Counted from the first letter of the stretch, positions 37,125 through 45,692 are shown. The stretch is 64,000 nt of DNA from Roseomonas aeriglobus (GCA_016937575.1 JAFHKN010000002.1:3345001-3409000), one strand, 5' to 3'. Numbers and translations are program-made. The notes: generated by a model not told the origin, from the sequence alone.

Positions 37125-37502
37125 CTAGCGACGAATGAGAAAGGTCAGCCGCGCCGCCGCGATCGGTTCGGCGCGGTCGTCCTGCCATGCGATCGCGTCG
37201 ACATTGGCGACGCGCGACCCCAGGCGGCGGACGACGCCTGCGGCATAGGTCATTTTCTCGCGCCCGCCCCGCATGTAGTCGACCGTCAGCGTCACCGGCT
37301 TCACACCCGCCGCTTCGTCGCCCAGCGCGTCGCGCAGGCGCAGGATCGCGGCCATTTCCAGCAAGCCGCCGATCGCGCCGCCGTGCAGAAAACCGGGCCG
37401 GCCGCTGACCTTGCCCGCGAACGGCAGCGCCAGCCGGCGCGTTCCGTCGTCGTCGGGCTCGATCGCGATGCCGAGCAGCGTCGCATAGGGTGGGAGGATC
37501 AT
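37125..37502 (-). CDS. PaaI-family hotdog thioesterase
   Basis: The 125-residue hotdog-fold protein has the PaaI pattern PGFLHGGAIGGLLEMAAILRL, with Gly-rich HGG and the following helix, and VTLTVDYMRGGREK. It likely hydrolyses an acyl-CoA; the substrate is unknown. It overlaps by 4 bp the other hotdog gene upstream, forming a two-gene operon. Confidence 0.85.
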   Translation of the reverse strand: MILPPYATLLGIAIEPDDDGTRRLALPFAGKVSGRPGFLHGGAIGGLLEMAAILRLRDALGDEAAGVKPVTLTVDYMRGGREKMTYAAGVVRRLGSRVANVDAIAWQDDRAEPIAAARLTFLIRR

Positions 37503-37945
37503 GCCGCCACCCCTGCCGGCATCCGCGTGACCATGAACGTGCCCGCGACATGCGCCAGCGGGTCGTCGGGATCACCATCATGCGCGGTCCCGCGGACGAA
37601 GGCGACGCTCTTCGTCAGCCGATAGCATTCGCCGCGCCCGATCACCGTCCTGCCCGGCGTCGCCGCGCGCAGATAATCGATGCGCAGGTCGAGCGTCGCG
37701 TGCGGCAGGAACCCACCGCGCTTCAGCCACACCGCCGAACTGGTCGCCTGGTCGAGCAGCGTCAGGATCGGGCCCGATGCGATGATGCCCGATGCCGGGT
37801 CGCCGACCAGATGCTCGGCGTACGGCAGCGCGAGTTCGGTCCAGTCGATCCCGTGGGCGTGATAGACGATGCCCAGCGTCGACCCGTGATGTTCCCAGGT
37901 GAAACGTTTGAAGAAACTCTGGGGATCGAACGGGATCGGTTGCAT
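37499..37945 (-). CDS. PaaI-family hotdog thioesterase (second copy)
   Basis: The 148-residue product is related in fold to the downstream gene (GIIASGPILTLLDQATSSAVWL, ATLDLRIDYLRAATPGRTV), but has an Ala/Ser-Gly in place of the HGG of the canonical active site, so substrate or activity may differ. The two may form a hetero-oligomer (inference). The divergent crotonase starts 62 bp away. Confidence 0.83.
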   Translation of the reverse strand: MQPIPFDPQSFFKRFTWEHHGSTLGIVYHAHGIDWTELALPYAEHLVGDPASGIIASGPILTLLDQATSSAVWLKRGGFLPHATLDLRIDYLRAATPGRTVIGRGECYRLTKSVAFVRGTAHDGDPDDPLAHVAGTFMVTRMPAGVAA

Positions 37946-38007
37946 ATCGCGGCCGTATCGCGCCTGTCGGCCGTTTACAAATCGCCGTTGCGGGGTAGCG
38001 TGGCGCC

Positions 38008-38796
38008 ATGACCGACGCCCCCCGCGTGACCATCGCCATCGACGCCGGCGTTGCCGACGTCCGCCTCAATCGCCCGGCCAAGATGAATGCGCTCGACCCG
38101 GCGATGTTCGCCGCGCTGATCGACGCGATCGACCGGCTGGGTGCCGACCGCAGCGTGCGCGCGGTCGTGCTGTCGGGCGAAGGAGCGGCATTCTGCGCGG
38201 GCCTCGACATGGCGAGCATGGCGTCGGCGGGGGCGGGCGTCGACCTGGCGGCGCGAACGCACGGTCTGGCGAACGATTTCCAGCAGGTCGCCTGGGGCTG
38301 GCGGACGCTGGGCATGCCGGTGATCGCCGCGGTGCGCGGCATCGCCTTTGGCGGCGGACTGCAGGTGATGAGCGGCGCGGACATCACATTCGTCCATCCC
38401 GACACGCGGCTGTCGGTGATGGAGATCAAATGGGGCATCGTCCCCGACATGGCGGGCTTCGCGCTGTGGCGCGGCCGTGTGCGCGACGATGCGTTGCGCG
38501 AGCTGGCCTATACCGCCCGCGAGTTCACCGGCACCGAAGCGGTCGCGCTCGGCTTTGCGCTGCGCACCGCGGACGATCCGCAGGCCGAGGCGATGACGCT
38601 CGCCCGGTCGATCGCAGCGCGCAACCCGCAGGCGATCCGCGCGATCAAGCGGCTGGCCAACGACGCCATCGAATCCAACGCCGCCGACATCCTGATGGAG
38701 GAAAGCGTCGAACAGGCCGCACTGCTACGCTCGCCCAACCAGATGGAAGCGGTGATGGCGAACATGCAGAAACGCGCGGCGGTCTTTTCGGACTGA
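38008..38796 (+). CDS. Crotonase / enoyl-CoA hydratase-isomerase family protein
   Basis: The 262-residue product has the crotonase fold: LNRPAKMNALDPAMF, the oxyanion-hole GEGAAFCAGLDMASM, and RGIAFGGGLQVMSGADI. The second catalytic Glu of hydratases is replaced in the TRLSVMEIKWGIVPDMAG region, which leaves Glu in MEIK, so isomerase or hydratase activity is open. It lies divergent to two hotdog thioesterases; all three act on acyl-CoA. Confidence 0.88.
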   Translation: MTDAPRVTIAIDAGVADVRLNRPAKMNALDPAMFAALIDAIDRLGADRSVRAVVLSGEGAAFCAGLDMASMASAGAGVDLAARTHGLANDFQQVAWGWRTLGMPVIAAVRGIAFGGGLQVMSGADITFVHPDTRLSVMEIKWGIVPDMAGFALWRGRVRDDALRELAYTAREFTGTEAVALGFALRTADDPQAEAMTLARSIAARNPQAIRAIKRLANDAIESNAADILMEESVEQAALLRSPNQMEAVMANMQKRAAVFSD

Positions 38797-38835
38797 CGCC
38801 ACGCCAACACCATCGCCATCCCCGCCAACACCATC

Positions 38836-38930
38836 GTCATCCCCGCGCAGGCGGGGATAAATTGATGGAGAGTGCGCGGCTTTTCCGTGACGTCAGCCAG
38901 AATTGATCCCCGCCTGCGCGGGGATGACGG
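38836..38930. repeat. Near-perfect inverted repeat between crotonase and PCD genes
   Basis: The left arm GTCATCCCCGCGCAGGCGGG (38836 onward, continuing GATAAATT) and the right arm ending CCCGCCTGCGCGGGGATGAC at 38928 pair over 28 bases with one mismatch. Each arm is itself a palindrome (CCCCGC/GCGGGG). A partial third copy (CATCCCCGCCAACACCATC) precedes the left arm. It occupies the gap 38797-38939 between two convergent genes and could act as a bidirectional terminator or a REP-type mobile repeat. Confidence 0.75.
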
Positions 38931-38939
38931 GTGGGCGCC

Positions 38940-39230
38940 TCAATCCACCAGATCGTCGATCTGTCCCGCCAGTTCGACGTCGCGCGTCGACAGACCGCCC
39001 GCGTCGTGCGTCGTCAGGACGATATCGACCCGGTTGTACACGTTCGACCATTCGGGATGATGGTCGGCTTTCTCCGCCAGCAGCGCGACCTGGGTCATGA
39101 AGGCGAAGGCTTCGGAAAAGCTGTCGAAGGTGAAGCTGCGACCGATCGCGTCGCGCCCCTCGTCATAGTCCCATTCGGGCAGCCCATCGAGCGCATCGGC
39201 GCGTTCGGCTTCGCTCAACTGCTCGATCAT
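38940..39230 (-). CDS. phhB: Pterin-4a-carbinolamine dehydratase
   Basis: The 96-residue product carries the family signature [20 protein letters not shown] and THDAGGLS with the catalytic His-His. It dehydrates 4a-hydroxytetrahydropterin to recycle the cofactor of aromatic amino acid hydroxylases; some homologues act as transcription cofactors. ATG 39230 is the start matching family length ([20 protein letters not shown]). No phenylalanine hydroxylase is in this window. Confidence 0.93.
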   Translation of the reverse strand: MIEQLSEAERADALDGLPEWDYDEGRDAIGRSFTFDSFSEAFAFMTQVALLAEKADHHPEWSNVYNRVDIVLTTHDAGGLSTRDVELAGQIDDLVD

Positions 39231-39261
39231 AACCCCTCGTCCTTGCCCTTGGCTCGTGCCC

Positions 39262-39678
39262 ATGCCTATGTCGCGCATCATGGACGGGCAAGAGCGGATC
39301 GCACCGGGCGCAGACGAGATCGAGGCGCTGGCCCGCGCCAGCCTGGCGCGCATTCCCGCGCCCTTCGCGGAGCATCTGGCCGATGTCGTGCTGCTGGTCG
39401 AGGAATGGGCCGACGACGAAACGCTCGATGCGCTGGAGATCGAGGACCCGTACGATCTGACAGGCTTGTATCATGGCCGCCCGGTCGGCGAGAAGTCGGC
39501 GTTCGACGGCGTCACCCTGCCCGACCGCATCCACCTCTATCGCCGCGCGATCCTCGACGAATGGATCGCGACCGGGGTCGAGCTCGCAACTCTCGTTCAT
39601 CACATCGTCGTCCATGAAGTCGGCCACCATTTCGGTCTGAGTGACGAGGACATGCACGCGCTCGAAGCGGCGGCGTGA
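39262..39678 (+). CDS. Zincin-like metallopeptidase family protein
   Basis: The product of about 138 residues has the zinc motif [20 protein letters not shown] (HExxH plus a downstream Asp/His), typical of the short bacterial metallopeptidase family (DUF1025 type) whose substrate is unknown. Starts at 39262, 39268 and 39280 are all possible. It overlaps ccmA at its stop by 4 bp (GTGA), so it leads the ccmAB transcript. Confidence 0.85.
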   Translation: MPMSRIMDGQERIAPGADEIEALARASLARIPAPFAEHLADVVLLVEEWADDETLDALEIEDPYDLTGLYHGRPVGEKSAFDGVTLPDRIHLYRRAILDEWIATGVELATLVHHIVVHEVGHHFGLSDEDMHALEAAA

Positions 39679-40241
39679 CCCGCCTGGCACTGACCGGCAT
39701 CGCCTGCACACGCGGCGGGCGCATGTTGTTCGACCAGCTGTCATTGACGCTGGACGCAGGCGAAGCCGCCGTCGTTACCGGCCCCAACGGCGTCGGCAAG
39801 TCGAGCCTGTTGCGGATCGCTGCCGGCCTGCTCACCCCTGCCGCGGGCCGGGTCGTGCAGGACGGCGCTGTCGCACTGATGGCGGAAGCCGCCGGGCTGG
39901 ATAGCGAACTGCGGCTGAGCGATGCGCTTGGCTGGTGGGCGAGGGTCGATCAGCGTGCCGATGCCGTCGATGCGGCGATGGCCGACGTCGGGATCACCGA
40001 GCTTGCCGATATTCCCGTCCGCCTGCTGTCGACCGGCCAACGCCGGCGTGCGCAGATCGCGCGGACGATCGCGAGCGGGGCGGGCATCTGGCTGCTCGAC
40101 GAGCCGGCCAACGGCCTCGACAGAGCGGCCGTGGCGCTGCTCGAACGGCTGATCGACCGTCACCGTGCGAACGGCGGGATCGCGCTGGTTGCGACCCACC
40201 TGCCGATCGCACTTCCGGACGCGCGCGAGGTGGCGCTGTGA
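39675..40241 (+). CDS. ccmA: Haem exporter ATP-binding protein CcmA
   Basis: The 188-residue ABC ATPase has a Walker A GPNGVGKS (residues 36-43), signature LSTGQRRRAQ, Walker B IWLLDEP, and an H-loop in VATHLP. Small size and adjacency to ccmB identify it as CcmA, which with CcmB releases the CcmE-haem complex for cytochrome c maturation. It starts at GTG 39675. The other ccm genes are not in this window. Confidence 0.93.
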   Translation: MTRLALTGIACTRGGRMLFDQLSLTLDAGEAAVVTGPNGVGKSSLLRIAAGLLTPAAGRVVQDGAVALMAEAAGLDSELRLSDALGWWARVDQRADAVDAAMADVGITELADIPVRLLSTGQRRRAQIARTIASGAGIWLLDEPANGLDRAAVALLERLIDRHRANGGIALVATHLPIALPDAREVAL

Positions 40242-40882
40242 TCGTCGCGGCCGTCGCCTGGCGCGAGGTGCGGCGCGCGTGGAGCTCGGGCGGGCTCTGG
40301 CTGCCGGTCGGCTTCTTCCTGCTGGTCGCCGTGCTGTTCCCCTTTGCGGTCGGCCCGGACGCCGCGTTGCTGGCGCGGGTCGGCGGCGGGGTGGTCTGGG
40401 CCGCGGCACTTCTTGCCGCGCTGCTGCCGGTCGAGCGGCTGGTCGCACCGGACCTCGAAAACGGTACGCTCGATCAGCTGGCGGCCCGCGGCGTGCCGAT
40501 GCCACTGGTCGCCGCCGCCAAGCTTGCCGGGCACTGGCTGGCCTTCGCGCCGCCGCTCATGCTGGCGAGCATCGCCGCCGCCGGACTGTTCGGCCTATCG
40601 GGCGAAACCCTGCTGCGGATCGAGATCGGCCTGCTGGTCGGCACCCCCGGTCTCGCAGCGCTCGCGGTCGTGACAAGTGCGTTGGTGGCGGGCCTTCGCG
40701 GTGGCGGCGCGATCGCCGGACTGGTCATGCTGCCGCTCGCGATCCCGATCGTGATCTTCGGCGCAGGCGCGCTGTCGGATGGGGCGGGGAGTGCGTTGAA
40801 GCTGCTGGGCGCGGTCAGCCTATTGCTCGGGGCGGGCGCGCCGTTCGTCGCGGGGGCGGCGATCCGGATCGCTCAGGATTAA
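40238..40882 (+). CDS. ccmB: Haem exporter membrane protein CcmB
   Basis: The 214-residue protein has six membrane segments and CcmB motifs (WREVRRAWSSGGLWLPVGFF, LVAPDLENGTLDQLAARGVP, MLPLAIPIVIFGAGALSDG). It starts at GTG 40238, overlapping the ccmA stop (GTGA). ccmC does not follow as often elsewhere; the gene ends at a dispersed palindromic repeat. Confidence 0.93.
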   Translation: MIVAAVAWREVRRAWSSGGLWLPVGFFLLVAVLFPFAVGPDAALLARVGGGVVWAAALLAALLPVERLVAPDLENGTLDQLAARGVPMPLVAAAKLAGHWLAFAPPLMLASIAAAGLFGLSGETLLRIEIGLLVGTPGLAALAVVTSALVAGLRGGGAIAGLVMLPLAIPIVIFGAGALSDGAGSALKLLGAVSLLLGAGAPFVAGAAIRIAQD

Positions 40883-40889
40883 CCTAAAA

Positions 40890-40986
40890 CCGTTCGTGCT
40901 CAGCCTGTCGAATCACTGTTCTGCGATACGCTCGGGCAGCGGTCGCGGGACTAAGCGCGATGCTTCGACAGGCTAAACACGAACGG
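40890..40986. repeat. Dispersed palindromic repeat (CCGTTCG... family), after ccmB
   Basis: The left arm CCGTTCGTGCTCAGCCTGTC (40890 onward) and the right arm GACAGGCTAAACACGAACGG (to 40986) are inverted with few mismatches over about 26 bases. The loop contains TGCGATACGCTCGGGCAGCGG, like the element at 17299-17433. A lone arm CCGTTCGTGCTGAGCTTA is at 51904-51921. It lies between convergent ccmB and the DUF3667 gene. Confidence 0.7.
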
Positions 40987-41007
40987 GATCCGTTAAACGC
41001 GCATGCC

Positions 41008-42123
41008 TCACTCCGCCGCCCCCAGATACAGCAGTAGCATCGTGAACAAGGTCGTCGTCATCGTCGTGAAGAACAGCAGCCACGCCAGCCGCCACAGCGC
41101 GCCGCCCCGGCTCAGTCCGTACGCGCCCTTCAGCTGACGGTACATGTGGAACGGGGGGATCAGAAACGCCGCCAGTACGATGGCCCCGGACGGCACGCCG
41201 ACTGCGCCCAGCACCGCCAGAACTATGACGAGCAGCGACATGAAGGTCAGCGAATAGGTTGCGAAGATCGCGTGGTCGTACAGTCCCACATCGCGGCGGA
41301 ACGGGAACAACAGCCACAGGAACGGCAGCGAGATCGGGATCAGCGCCCAGCTGAACTTGTAGGCTGACGTCTTGATCTTGTAGAGCGTCAGCTTCGGGTT
41401 CTCGCGGATGTGGTTCCATTTTTCGACCAGCCAGCTGCCGCCCGGCGAACCGGGTGCCGCCTTCACCTCCGGAAAGCCCTCGCCGTCCGCCGTCGGCGCC
41501 GGCAGGATGCTTTCGGCTCGCTTCAAGCCGCGCCGACTCTCGACTGTCTCCGCAAGCTTCTTGCGCAGTTTCGCGATCTCGTCCGCATCGGGTTCGGCTT
41601 CCGCCTGCTCGGCCCTGATTTCGGCGGAGAGGGTTACGACCGCCTTGTCGGCGGCCTTGCGCTGCTCGACCAGCTTCTCGCGAGCCTGCGCCATGCCGCC
41701 GGTCAGTCCCGGTTTCAGCCACTCGTCACCGCCGAATTGCCAGCCCGGCAGGTTGGCGACGATCGCGAACATCAGGAAGACGGAGAACAGGAACAGCGCG
41801 ATTGGGGAGACGAACTTCGCGCGTTCGCCCGCGATATAGCGCCGCGTCAGTTCGCCGGGCTTCAGCGCCAGCATCGGCAGCGTCGCCCAGATCTTGCCTT
41901 CGAAATGGAAGACGCCGTGAAGCAGGTCGTGGCCATAGGCACCGAGCGTGCGGTGGACGTGCGCCGCCTGGCCGCAGACGTGGCAATGGCTGCCGATCAG
42001 CGCCGTGCCGCAATTGGCACAGGCGCCGTGTCCCTGCCCCTGATGTTCGCCGGCATGCGGCTCCACCGCGCGGCCCATCAGGCCACCGGTCACGATGTCC
42101 CCGGCTGCGTCCAATTCCCCCAT
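41008..42123 (-). CDS. DUF3667 family membrane protein with N-terminal zinc ribbon
   Basis: The 371-residue product begins MGELDAAGDIVTGGLMGRAV. A zinc ribbon (CANCGTALIGSHCHVCGQ, residues ~40-57) is followed by DLLHGVFHFEGKIWATLPML and LKPGELTRRYIAGERAKFVSP, the DUF3667 signature. There are about four membrane segments (FVSPIALFLFSVFLMFAIV; three near the C-terminus) separated by a charged coiled-coil (residues ~130-200). Function is unknown. It is divergent from proA with 49 bp between starts. Confidence 0.87.
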   Translation of the reverse strand: MGELDAAGDIVTGGLMGRAVEPHAGEHQGQGHGACANCGTALIGSHCHVCGQAAHVHRTLGAYGHDLLHGVFHFEGKIWATLPMLALKPGELTRRYIAGERAKFVSPIALFLFSVFLMFAIVANLPGWQFGGDEWLKPGLTGGMAQAREKLVEQRKAADKAVVTLSAEIRAEQAEAEPDADEIAKLRKKLAETVESRRGLKRAESILPAPTADGEGFPEVKAAPGSPGGSWLVEKWNHIRENPKLTLYKIKTSAYKFSWALIPISLPFLWLLFPFRRDVGLYDHAIFATYSLTFMSLLVIVLAVLGAVGVPSGAIVLAAFLIPPFHMYRQLKGAYGLSRGGALWRLAWLLFFTTMTTTLFTMLLLYLGAAE

Positions 42124-42172
42124 GGGTTGGCACGCTATCAGCTTGCATCGCTCCATGCTACCGGGCGTGGCT

Positions 42173-43420
42173 ATGACCGAGATCGAGACGCTGATCGCCG
42201 AGATGGGCCACAAGGCGCGCACCGCTGCCGCTGTGCTGGCCGCGACGCCGACGGCCACGAAGGCCGCCGCACTGCGTGCCGCCGCCGACGCGATCCGGGC
42301 CGCAAGCGCGACGATCGTCGATGCCAATGCCGAGGATATGGCGGCTGGCCTCGCCCGGGGGTTGAGCGGTGCGATGCTCGACCGGCTGCGCCTCGACACC
42401 GCGCGGGTCGCAGGGATCGCCGACGGGGTGGATGCGGTCGCAGGTCTGCCCGATCCGGTCGGAACGGTGATATCGCACGACGTCCGTCCCAACGGCTTGG
42501 CGTTGTCGCGCGTGCGCGTACCGATCGGCGTCATCGGTATCATCTACGAAAGCCGGCCGAATGTAACCGCCGACGCCGGCGTGCTCGCGGTGATGTCGGG
42601 CAATGCAGCCATCCTGCGTGGCGGGTCCGAAGCGGTAAAGAGCAACGCCGCGATCCACGCCGCACTGGTCGCCGGGCTGACCGCAGGCGGCTTGCCGGTC
42701 GAGGCGATCCAGCTGGTGCCCACGACCGATCGCGCAGCCGTCGGCGCGATGCTGCGGGCCGAAGGGTTGCTCGACCTGGTCATCCCGCGGGGCGGCAAGA
42801 GCCTGGTCGCGCGGGTGCAGGACGAGGCGCGGGTGCCGGTGCTGGCGCATCTCGACGGGATCAACCACGTCTATGTCGATATCGCCGCCGATTACGAGAT
42901 GGCCAAGGCCATCGTGATCGACGCCAAGCTGCGTCGCACCGGCATCTGCGGCGCGATGGAGACGCTGCTGATCCACCGCGACTGGCCGCACCGCGATGCG
43001 CTGATCGCCGCCCTCGATTCTGCAGGGTGCGAAGTCCGCGGCGATGCCGATGTCGCAGCACTCGGCTATGCCCCGGCCAGCGCGGAGGATTGGGACACCG
43101 AATATCTCGATGCCATCGCCTCGGTCGCATTGGTCGACGGGCTCGATGACGTGATCGCGCATATCGACGCGCACGGATCGCACCACACCGACGCGGTCGT
43201 GACCGAGGATGCCGCGACCGCCGAGGCCTTCCTTGCCCGTGTCGATTCGGCGATCGTGCTGTGGAACGCCTCGACGCAGTTCGCCGACGGCGGCGAGTTC
43301 GGGCTGGGGGCGGAGATCGGAATTTCGACCGGCCGCCTTCACGCCCGCGGGCCTGTCGCGCTGGAGGGGCTGACCACCTACAAATGGGTCGGGCGCGGAA
43401 CGGGGCAAATCCGCGGCTAG
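42173..43420 (+). CDS. proA: Gamma-glutamyl phosphate reductase
   Basis: The 415-residue product has the aldehyde-dehydrogenase-like fold with RVPIGVIGIIYESRPNVT, VIPRGGKSLV, and catalytic Cys259 in RRTGICGAMETLL. It reduces glutamyl 5-phosphate to the semialdehyde in proline synthesis. ATG 42173 gives the family N-terminus. In other sphingomonads I recall proA adjacent to nadD; here an aldo/keto reductase and a toxin-antitoxin pair lie between them. Confidence 0.96.
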   Translation: MTEIETLIAEMGHKARTAAAVLAATPTATKAAALRAAADAIRAASATIVDANAEDMAAGLARGLSGAMLDRLRLDTARVAGIADGVDAVAGLPDPVGTVISHDVRPNGLALSRVRVPIGVIGIIYESRPNVTADAGVLAVMSGNAAILRGGSEAVKSNAAIHAALVAGLTAGGLPVEAIQLVPTTDRAAVGAMLRAEGLLDLVIPRGGKSLVARVQDEARVPVLAHLDGINHVYVDIAADYEMAKAIVIDAKLRRTGICGAMETLLIHRDWPHRDALIAALDSAGCEVRGDADVAALGYAPASAEDWDTEYLDAIASVALVDGLDDVIAHIDAHGSHHTDAVVTEDAATAEAFLARVDSAIVLWNASTQFADGGEFGLGAEIGISTGRLHARGPVALEGLTTYKWVGRGTGQIRG

Positions 43421-43473
43421 ACCTTCCACCGGCGCACCGGCTTCCTATCTGTCCGCGAAAGGAGCCAATCCCC

Positions 43474-44517
43474 ATGCGCTACAATCCGCTCGGCCGTACC
43501 GGCCTGTTCGTGTCCGAACTCTGCCTCGGCACCATGACCTTCGGCGGAGAAGGCATGTTCAAGGCGGTCGGCCAGGTGCAGCAGGATGAGGCGGACGCGC
43601 TGGTTAAGACCGCGATCGATGCCGGCGTGAACTTCATCGATACCGCCAACGTCTATTCGGTCGGCAAGTCGGAGGAGATCACCGGCCGCGCGCTGAAGAA
43701 TCTGGGCATCGCGCGCGAGGACGTCGTGCTGGCGACCAAGGTGTTGGGGCCGATGGGCGACGGCGTGAACGCGCGCGGTGCCTCGCGCGGGCATATCATG
43801 GACCAGGCCAAGGCGTCGCTGAAGCGGCTCGGCACCGACCATATCGACCTCTACCAGATCCACGGCTGGGACCCGGCCACCCCCGTCGAGGAAACCGTTC
43901 GCGCGCTCGACGACCTCGTCCGGCAGGGCCATGTCCGCTACGTCGGCGTGTCGAACTGGGCGGCATGGCAGATCGCCAAGGCGCTGGGCATCGCCGAACG
44001 GCTGGGCGCCAGCCGCTTCCAGTCGGTGCAATCCTATTACACCATCGTCGGCCGCGATCTGGAGCGCGAGGTCGTGCCGATGCTTGAGGCCGAAGAGCTC
44101 GGCCTGATGGTCTGGAGCCCGCTGGCCGGCGGCTATCTGTCGGGCAAGTATCGGAACGGACAGGCCGGCGACGGGCGCCGCGCCAATTTCGATTTCCCGC
44201 CGGTCGACACCGTTCGCGGCGACGCGGTGCTGGACGCGATGGACGGGATCGCGAAGGCCAAGGGCGTATCGATCGCCCGCATCGCGCTCGCCTGGCTGCT
44301 GCACCGGTCGGTGGTCACTAGCGTTATCGTCGGCGCCAAGCGGGTCGAGCAGTTGCAGGACAATCTCGCCGCGGTCGACGTGCGGCTGGACGCGGACGAT
44401 CTCGCGGCGCTCGATGCAGTCAGCAAGCTGACGCCCGAATATCCCGGCTGGATGATCGAGCGCCAGGGCGAATATCGCCGCGGCGCGCTGGCCGGAACGC
44501 CCCCGGCGAAGGGTTGA
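43474..44517 (+). CDS. Aldo/keto reductase
   Basis: The 347-residue TIM-barrel oxidoreductase has the AKR catalytic set: Asp in INFIDTANVYSVGKSEE, Tyr in the same segment, Lys in LATKVLGP, and His in LYQIHGWD; the NADP-binding end is VIVGAKRVEQLQDNL. It belongs to the YajO/AKR11-13-like group. AAAGGAG lies 8 bp before ATG 43474. The substrate is unknown. Confidence 0.92.
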   Translation: MRYNPLGRTGLFVSELCLGTMTFGGEGMFKAVGQVQQDEADALVKTAIDAGVNFIDTANVYSVGKSEEITGRALKNLGIAREDVVLATKVLGPMGDGVNARGASRGHIMDQAKASLKRLGTDHIDLYQIHGWDPATPVEETVRALDDLVRQGHVRYVGVSNWAAWQIAKALGIAERLGASRFQSVQSYYTIVGRDLEREVVPMLEAEELGLMVWSPLAGGYLSGKYRNGQAGDGRRANFDFPPVDTVRGDAVLDAMDGIAKAKGVSIARIALAWLLHRSVVTSVIVGAKRVEQLQDNLAAVDVRLDADDLAALDAVSKLTPEYPGWMIERQGEYRRGALAGTPPAKG

Positions 44518-44549
44518 AGCGGCGGGGATGCCGGGTTACTTTGCCGATC

Positions 44550-44801
44550 ATGAACGCGCCGACGAAGATTACCACCGCGCTTGACGCGGAGACGTTCGGG
44601 ATCGTCGAACGCATCGCTGGCGAACAGGGACGCTCGGTCGAGGAGTTCGCAGCGGACGCCATCCGCCGGGTCGCCGAAAGCGAAGCTGATTATCGCGCTT
44701 TCCTTCAGGTCGGCATCGACGCGCTGGATCGGGGTGAAGGCATCCCGCACGCACAGGTGATGGCAAAACTGGATGCTATGATCGCCAAGCGTCGCGGATA
44801 G
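44550..44801 (+). CDS. Type II antitoxin, ribbon-helix-helix (ParD-like)
   Basis: The 83-residue product has an RHH-type N-terminus (TALDAETFGIVERIAGEQGRSVEEFAADAIRRVAE) and a C-terminal toxin-binding helix (AQVMAKLDAMIAKRRG). It should bind its own promoter as a dimer and neutralise the ParE-like toxin whose GTG follows after 1 bp. It lies 32 bp after the AKR gene. Confidence 0.8.
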   Translation: MNAPTKITTALDAETFGIVERIAGEQGRSVEEFAADAIRRVAESEADYRAFLQVGIDALDRGEGIPHAQVMAKLDAMIAKRRG

Positions 44802-44802
44802 C

Positions 44803-45087
44803 GTGGATATCTTCTGGTCGCCACCAGCGGAAGCAGACCTCGATCGGATCGCCGAATGGCTCGACGACCATCGCGGCCTGGAAATGTCCGCACGCGTCCT
44901 TGAAGCCATCGGACAACGCACGCATTTCCTCGCCGATTTTCCGCATGGCGGTCGCCCTTTGGCGGACGGCAAGCGGGCGTTGCTGGTGCTCGATACACCT
45001 TATGTGATCATCTACCGGCTCCGTGACGGGCTGGTCGAAATCGTTCGTGTCCATCATGAGCGCGAAAACTGGCAGGTTCGCGTCTGA
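44803..45087 (+). CDS. Type II toxin, RelE/ParE family
   Basis: The 94-residue product has the ParE/RelE fold pattern: SPPAEADLDRIAEWLDDH, then FPHGGRPLADGKRALLVLDTPYVIIYRLRDGLVEIVRVHHERENW, with the C-terminal HHxREnW motif of ParE-like toxins. It starts at GTG 44803. Its stop (TGA 45085-45087) overlaps the likely start of nadD, so the toxin and an essential gene appear to be translationally coupled. Confidence 0.85.
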   Translation: MDIFWSPPAEADLDRIAEWLDDHRGLEMSARVLEAIGQRTHFLADFPHGGRPLADGKRALLVLDTPYVIIYRLRDGLVEIVRVHHERENWQVRV

Positions 45088-45692
45088 CCCGCATCGGACT
45101 CCTCGGCGGATCGTTCAACCCGGCCCACCGCGGGCACCGGGCGATCACGCTCGCCGCGATCCGCTCGCTGGGTCTGGACGAAGCGTGGTGGCTCGTTTCG
45201 CCCGGCAATCCGCTGAAGGCTGGTGCCAGCGACATGGCGCCCTTCGCCGCCCGGCTCGCCTCGGCCCGCCAGATGGCGCGGAACGCCCCCATTCGCGCGA
45301 CGGGGATCGAGACCAAATTCGGGACTCGCTACACCATCGACACGCTGCGAGCGCTCAGGCGCCGCTATCCGCACACCGACTTCATCTGGCTGATGGGCGC
45401 CGACAATCTGGCCGGATTTCATCGCTGGCGGGCGTGGCGCGCCATCGCGCGGGAGATGCCGATTGCGGTCATCGCCCGTCCGGGGTATGATGGCGCTGCC
45501 CTCGCGGGTCCGGCGATGGCATGGCTCAGGCGCTTCCGGCGACCGACGTCACACGCGAAACACTGGACCGAATGGAGTCCGCCGGCGCTCGTGCTTCTGC
45601 GCTTCCGCCCCGATTCGACATCCGCAACCGCGGTGCGCGCCGCCTCGCCGGACTGGCATCTGGCCTATGCGCATCCCACATCGCCCGCATGA
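45084..45692 (+). CDS. nadD: Nicotinate-nucleotide adenylyltransferase (probable CTG start)
   Basis: The product of about 202 residues has GLLGGSFNPAHRGHRAI (nucleotide-binding), NPLKAG, and IWLMGADNLAGFHRWRAW, then DSTSATAVRA at the C-terminus, all NadD motifs. It converts nicotinate mononucleotide to deamido-NAD. The motif-bearing N-terminus lies upstream of the first in-frame ATG (45234), and an in-frame TGA at 45057 limits the start; no ATG, GTG or TTG is available in between. CTG 45084, overlapping the toxin stop as CTGA, is the best start (TRIGLLGG); CTG 45069 is the alternative. Confidence 0.9.
   Translation: MTRIGLLGGSFNPAHRGHRAITLAAIRSLGLDEAWWLVSPGNPLKAGASDMAPFAARLASARQMARNAPIRATGIETKFGTRYTIDTLRALRRRYPHTDFIWLMGADNLAGFHRWRAWRAIAREMPIAVIARPGYDGAALAGPAMAWLRRFRRPTSHAKHWTEWSPPALVLLRFRPDSTSATAVRAASPDWHLAYAHPTSPA

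Noticed and set aside
38836..40986. Inverted repeats considered as insertion-sequence ends flanking ccmAB
   Set aside because: The two repeats belong to different families, no transposase lies between them, and the enclosed genes are core.
45234..45692. nadD starting at the first in-frame ATG (45234)
   Set aside because: It would remove the GGSFNPAHRGH nucleotide-binding motif, which is encoded in frame upstream.
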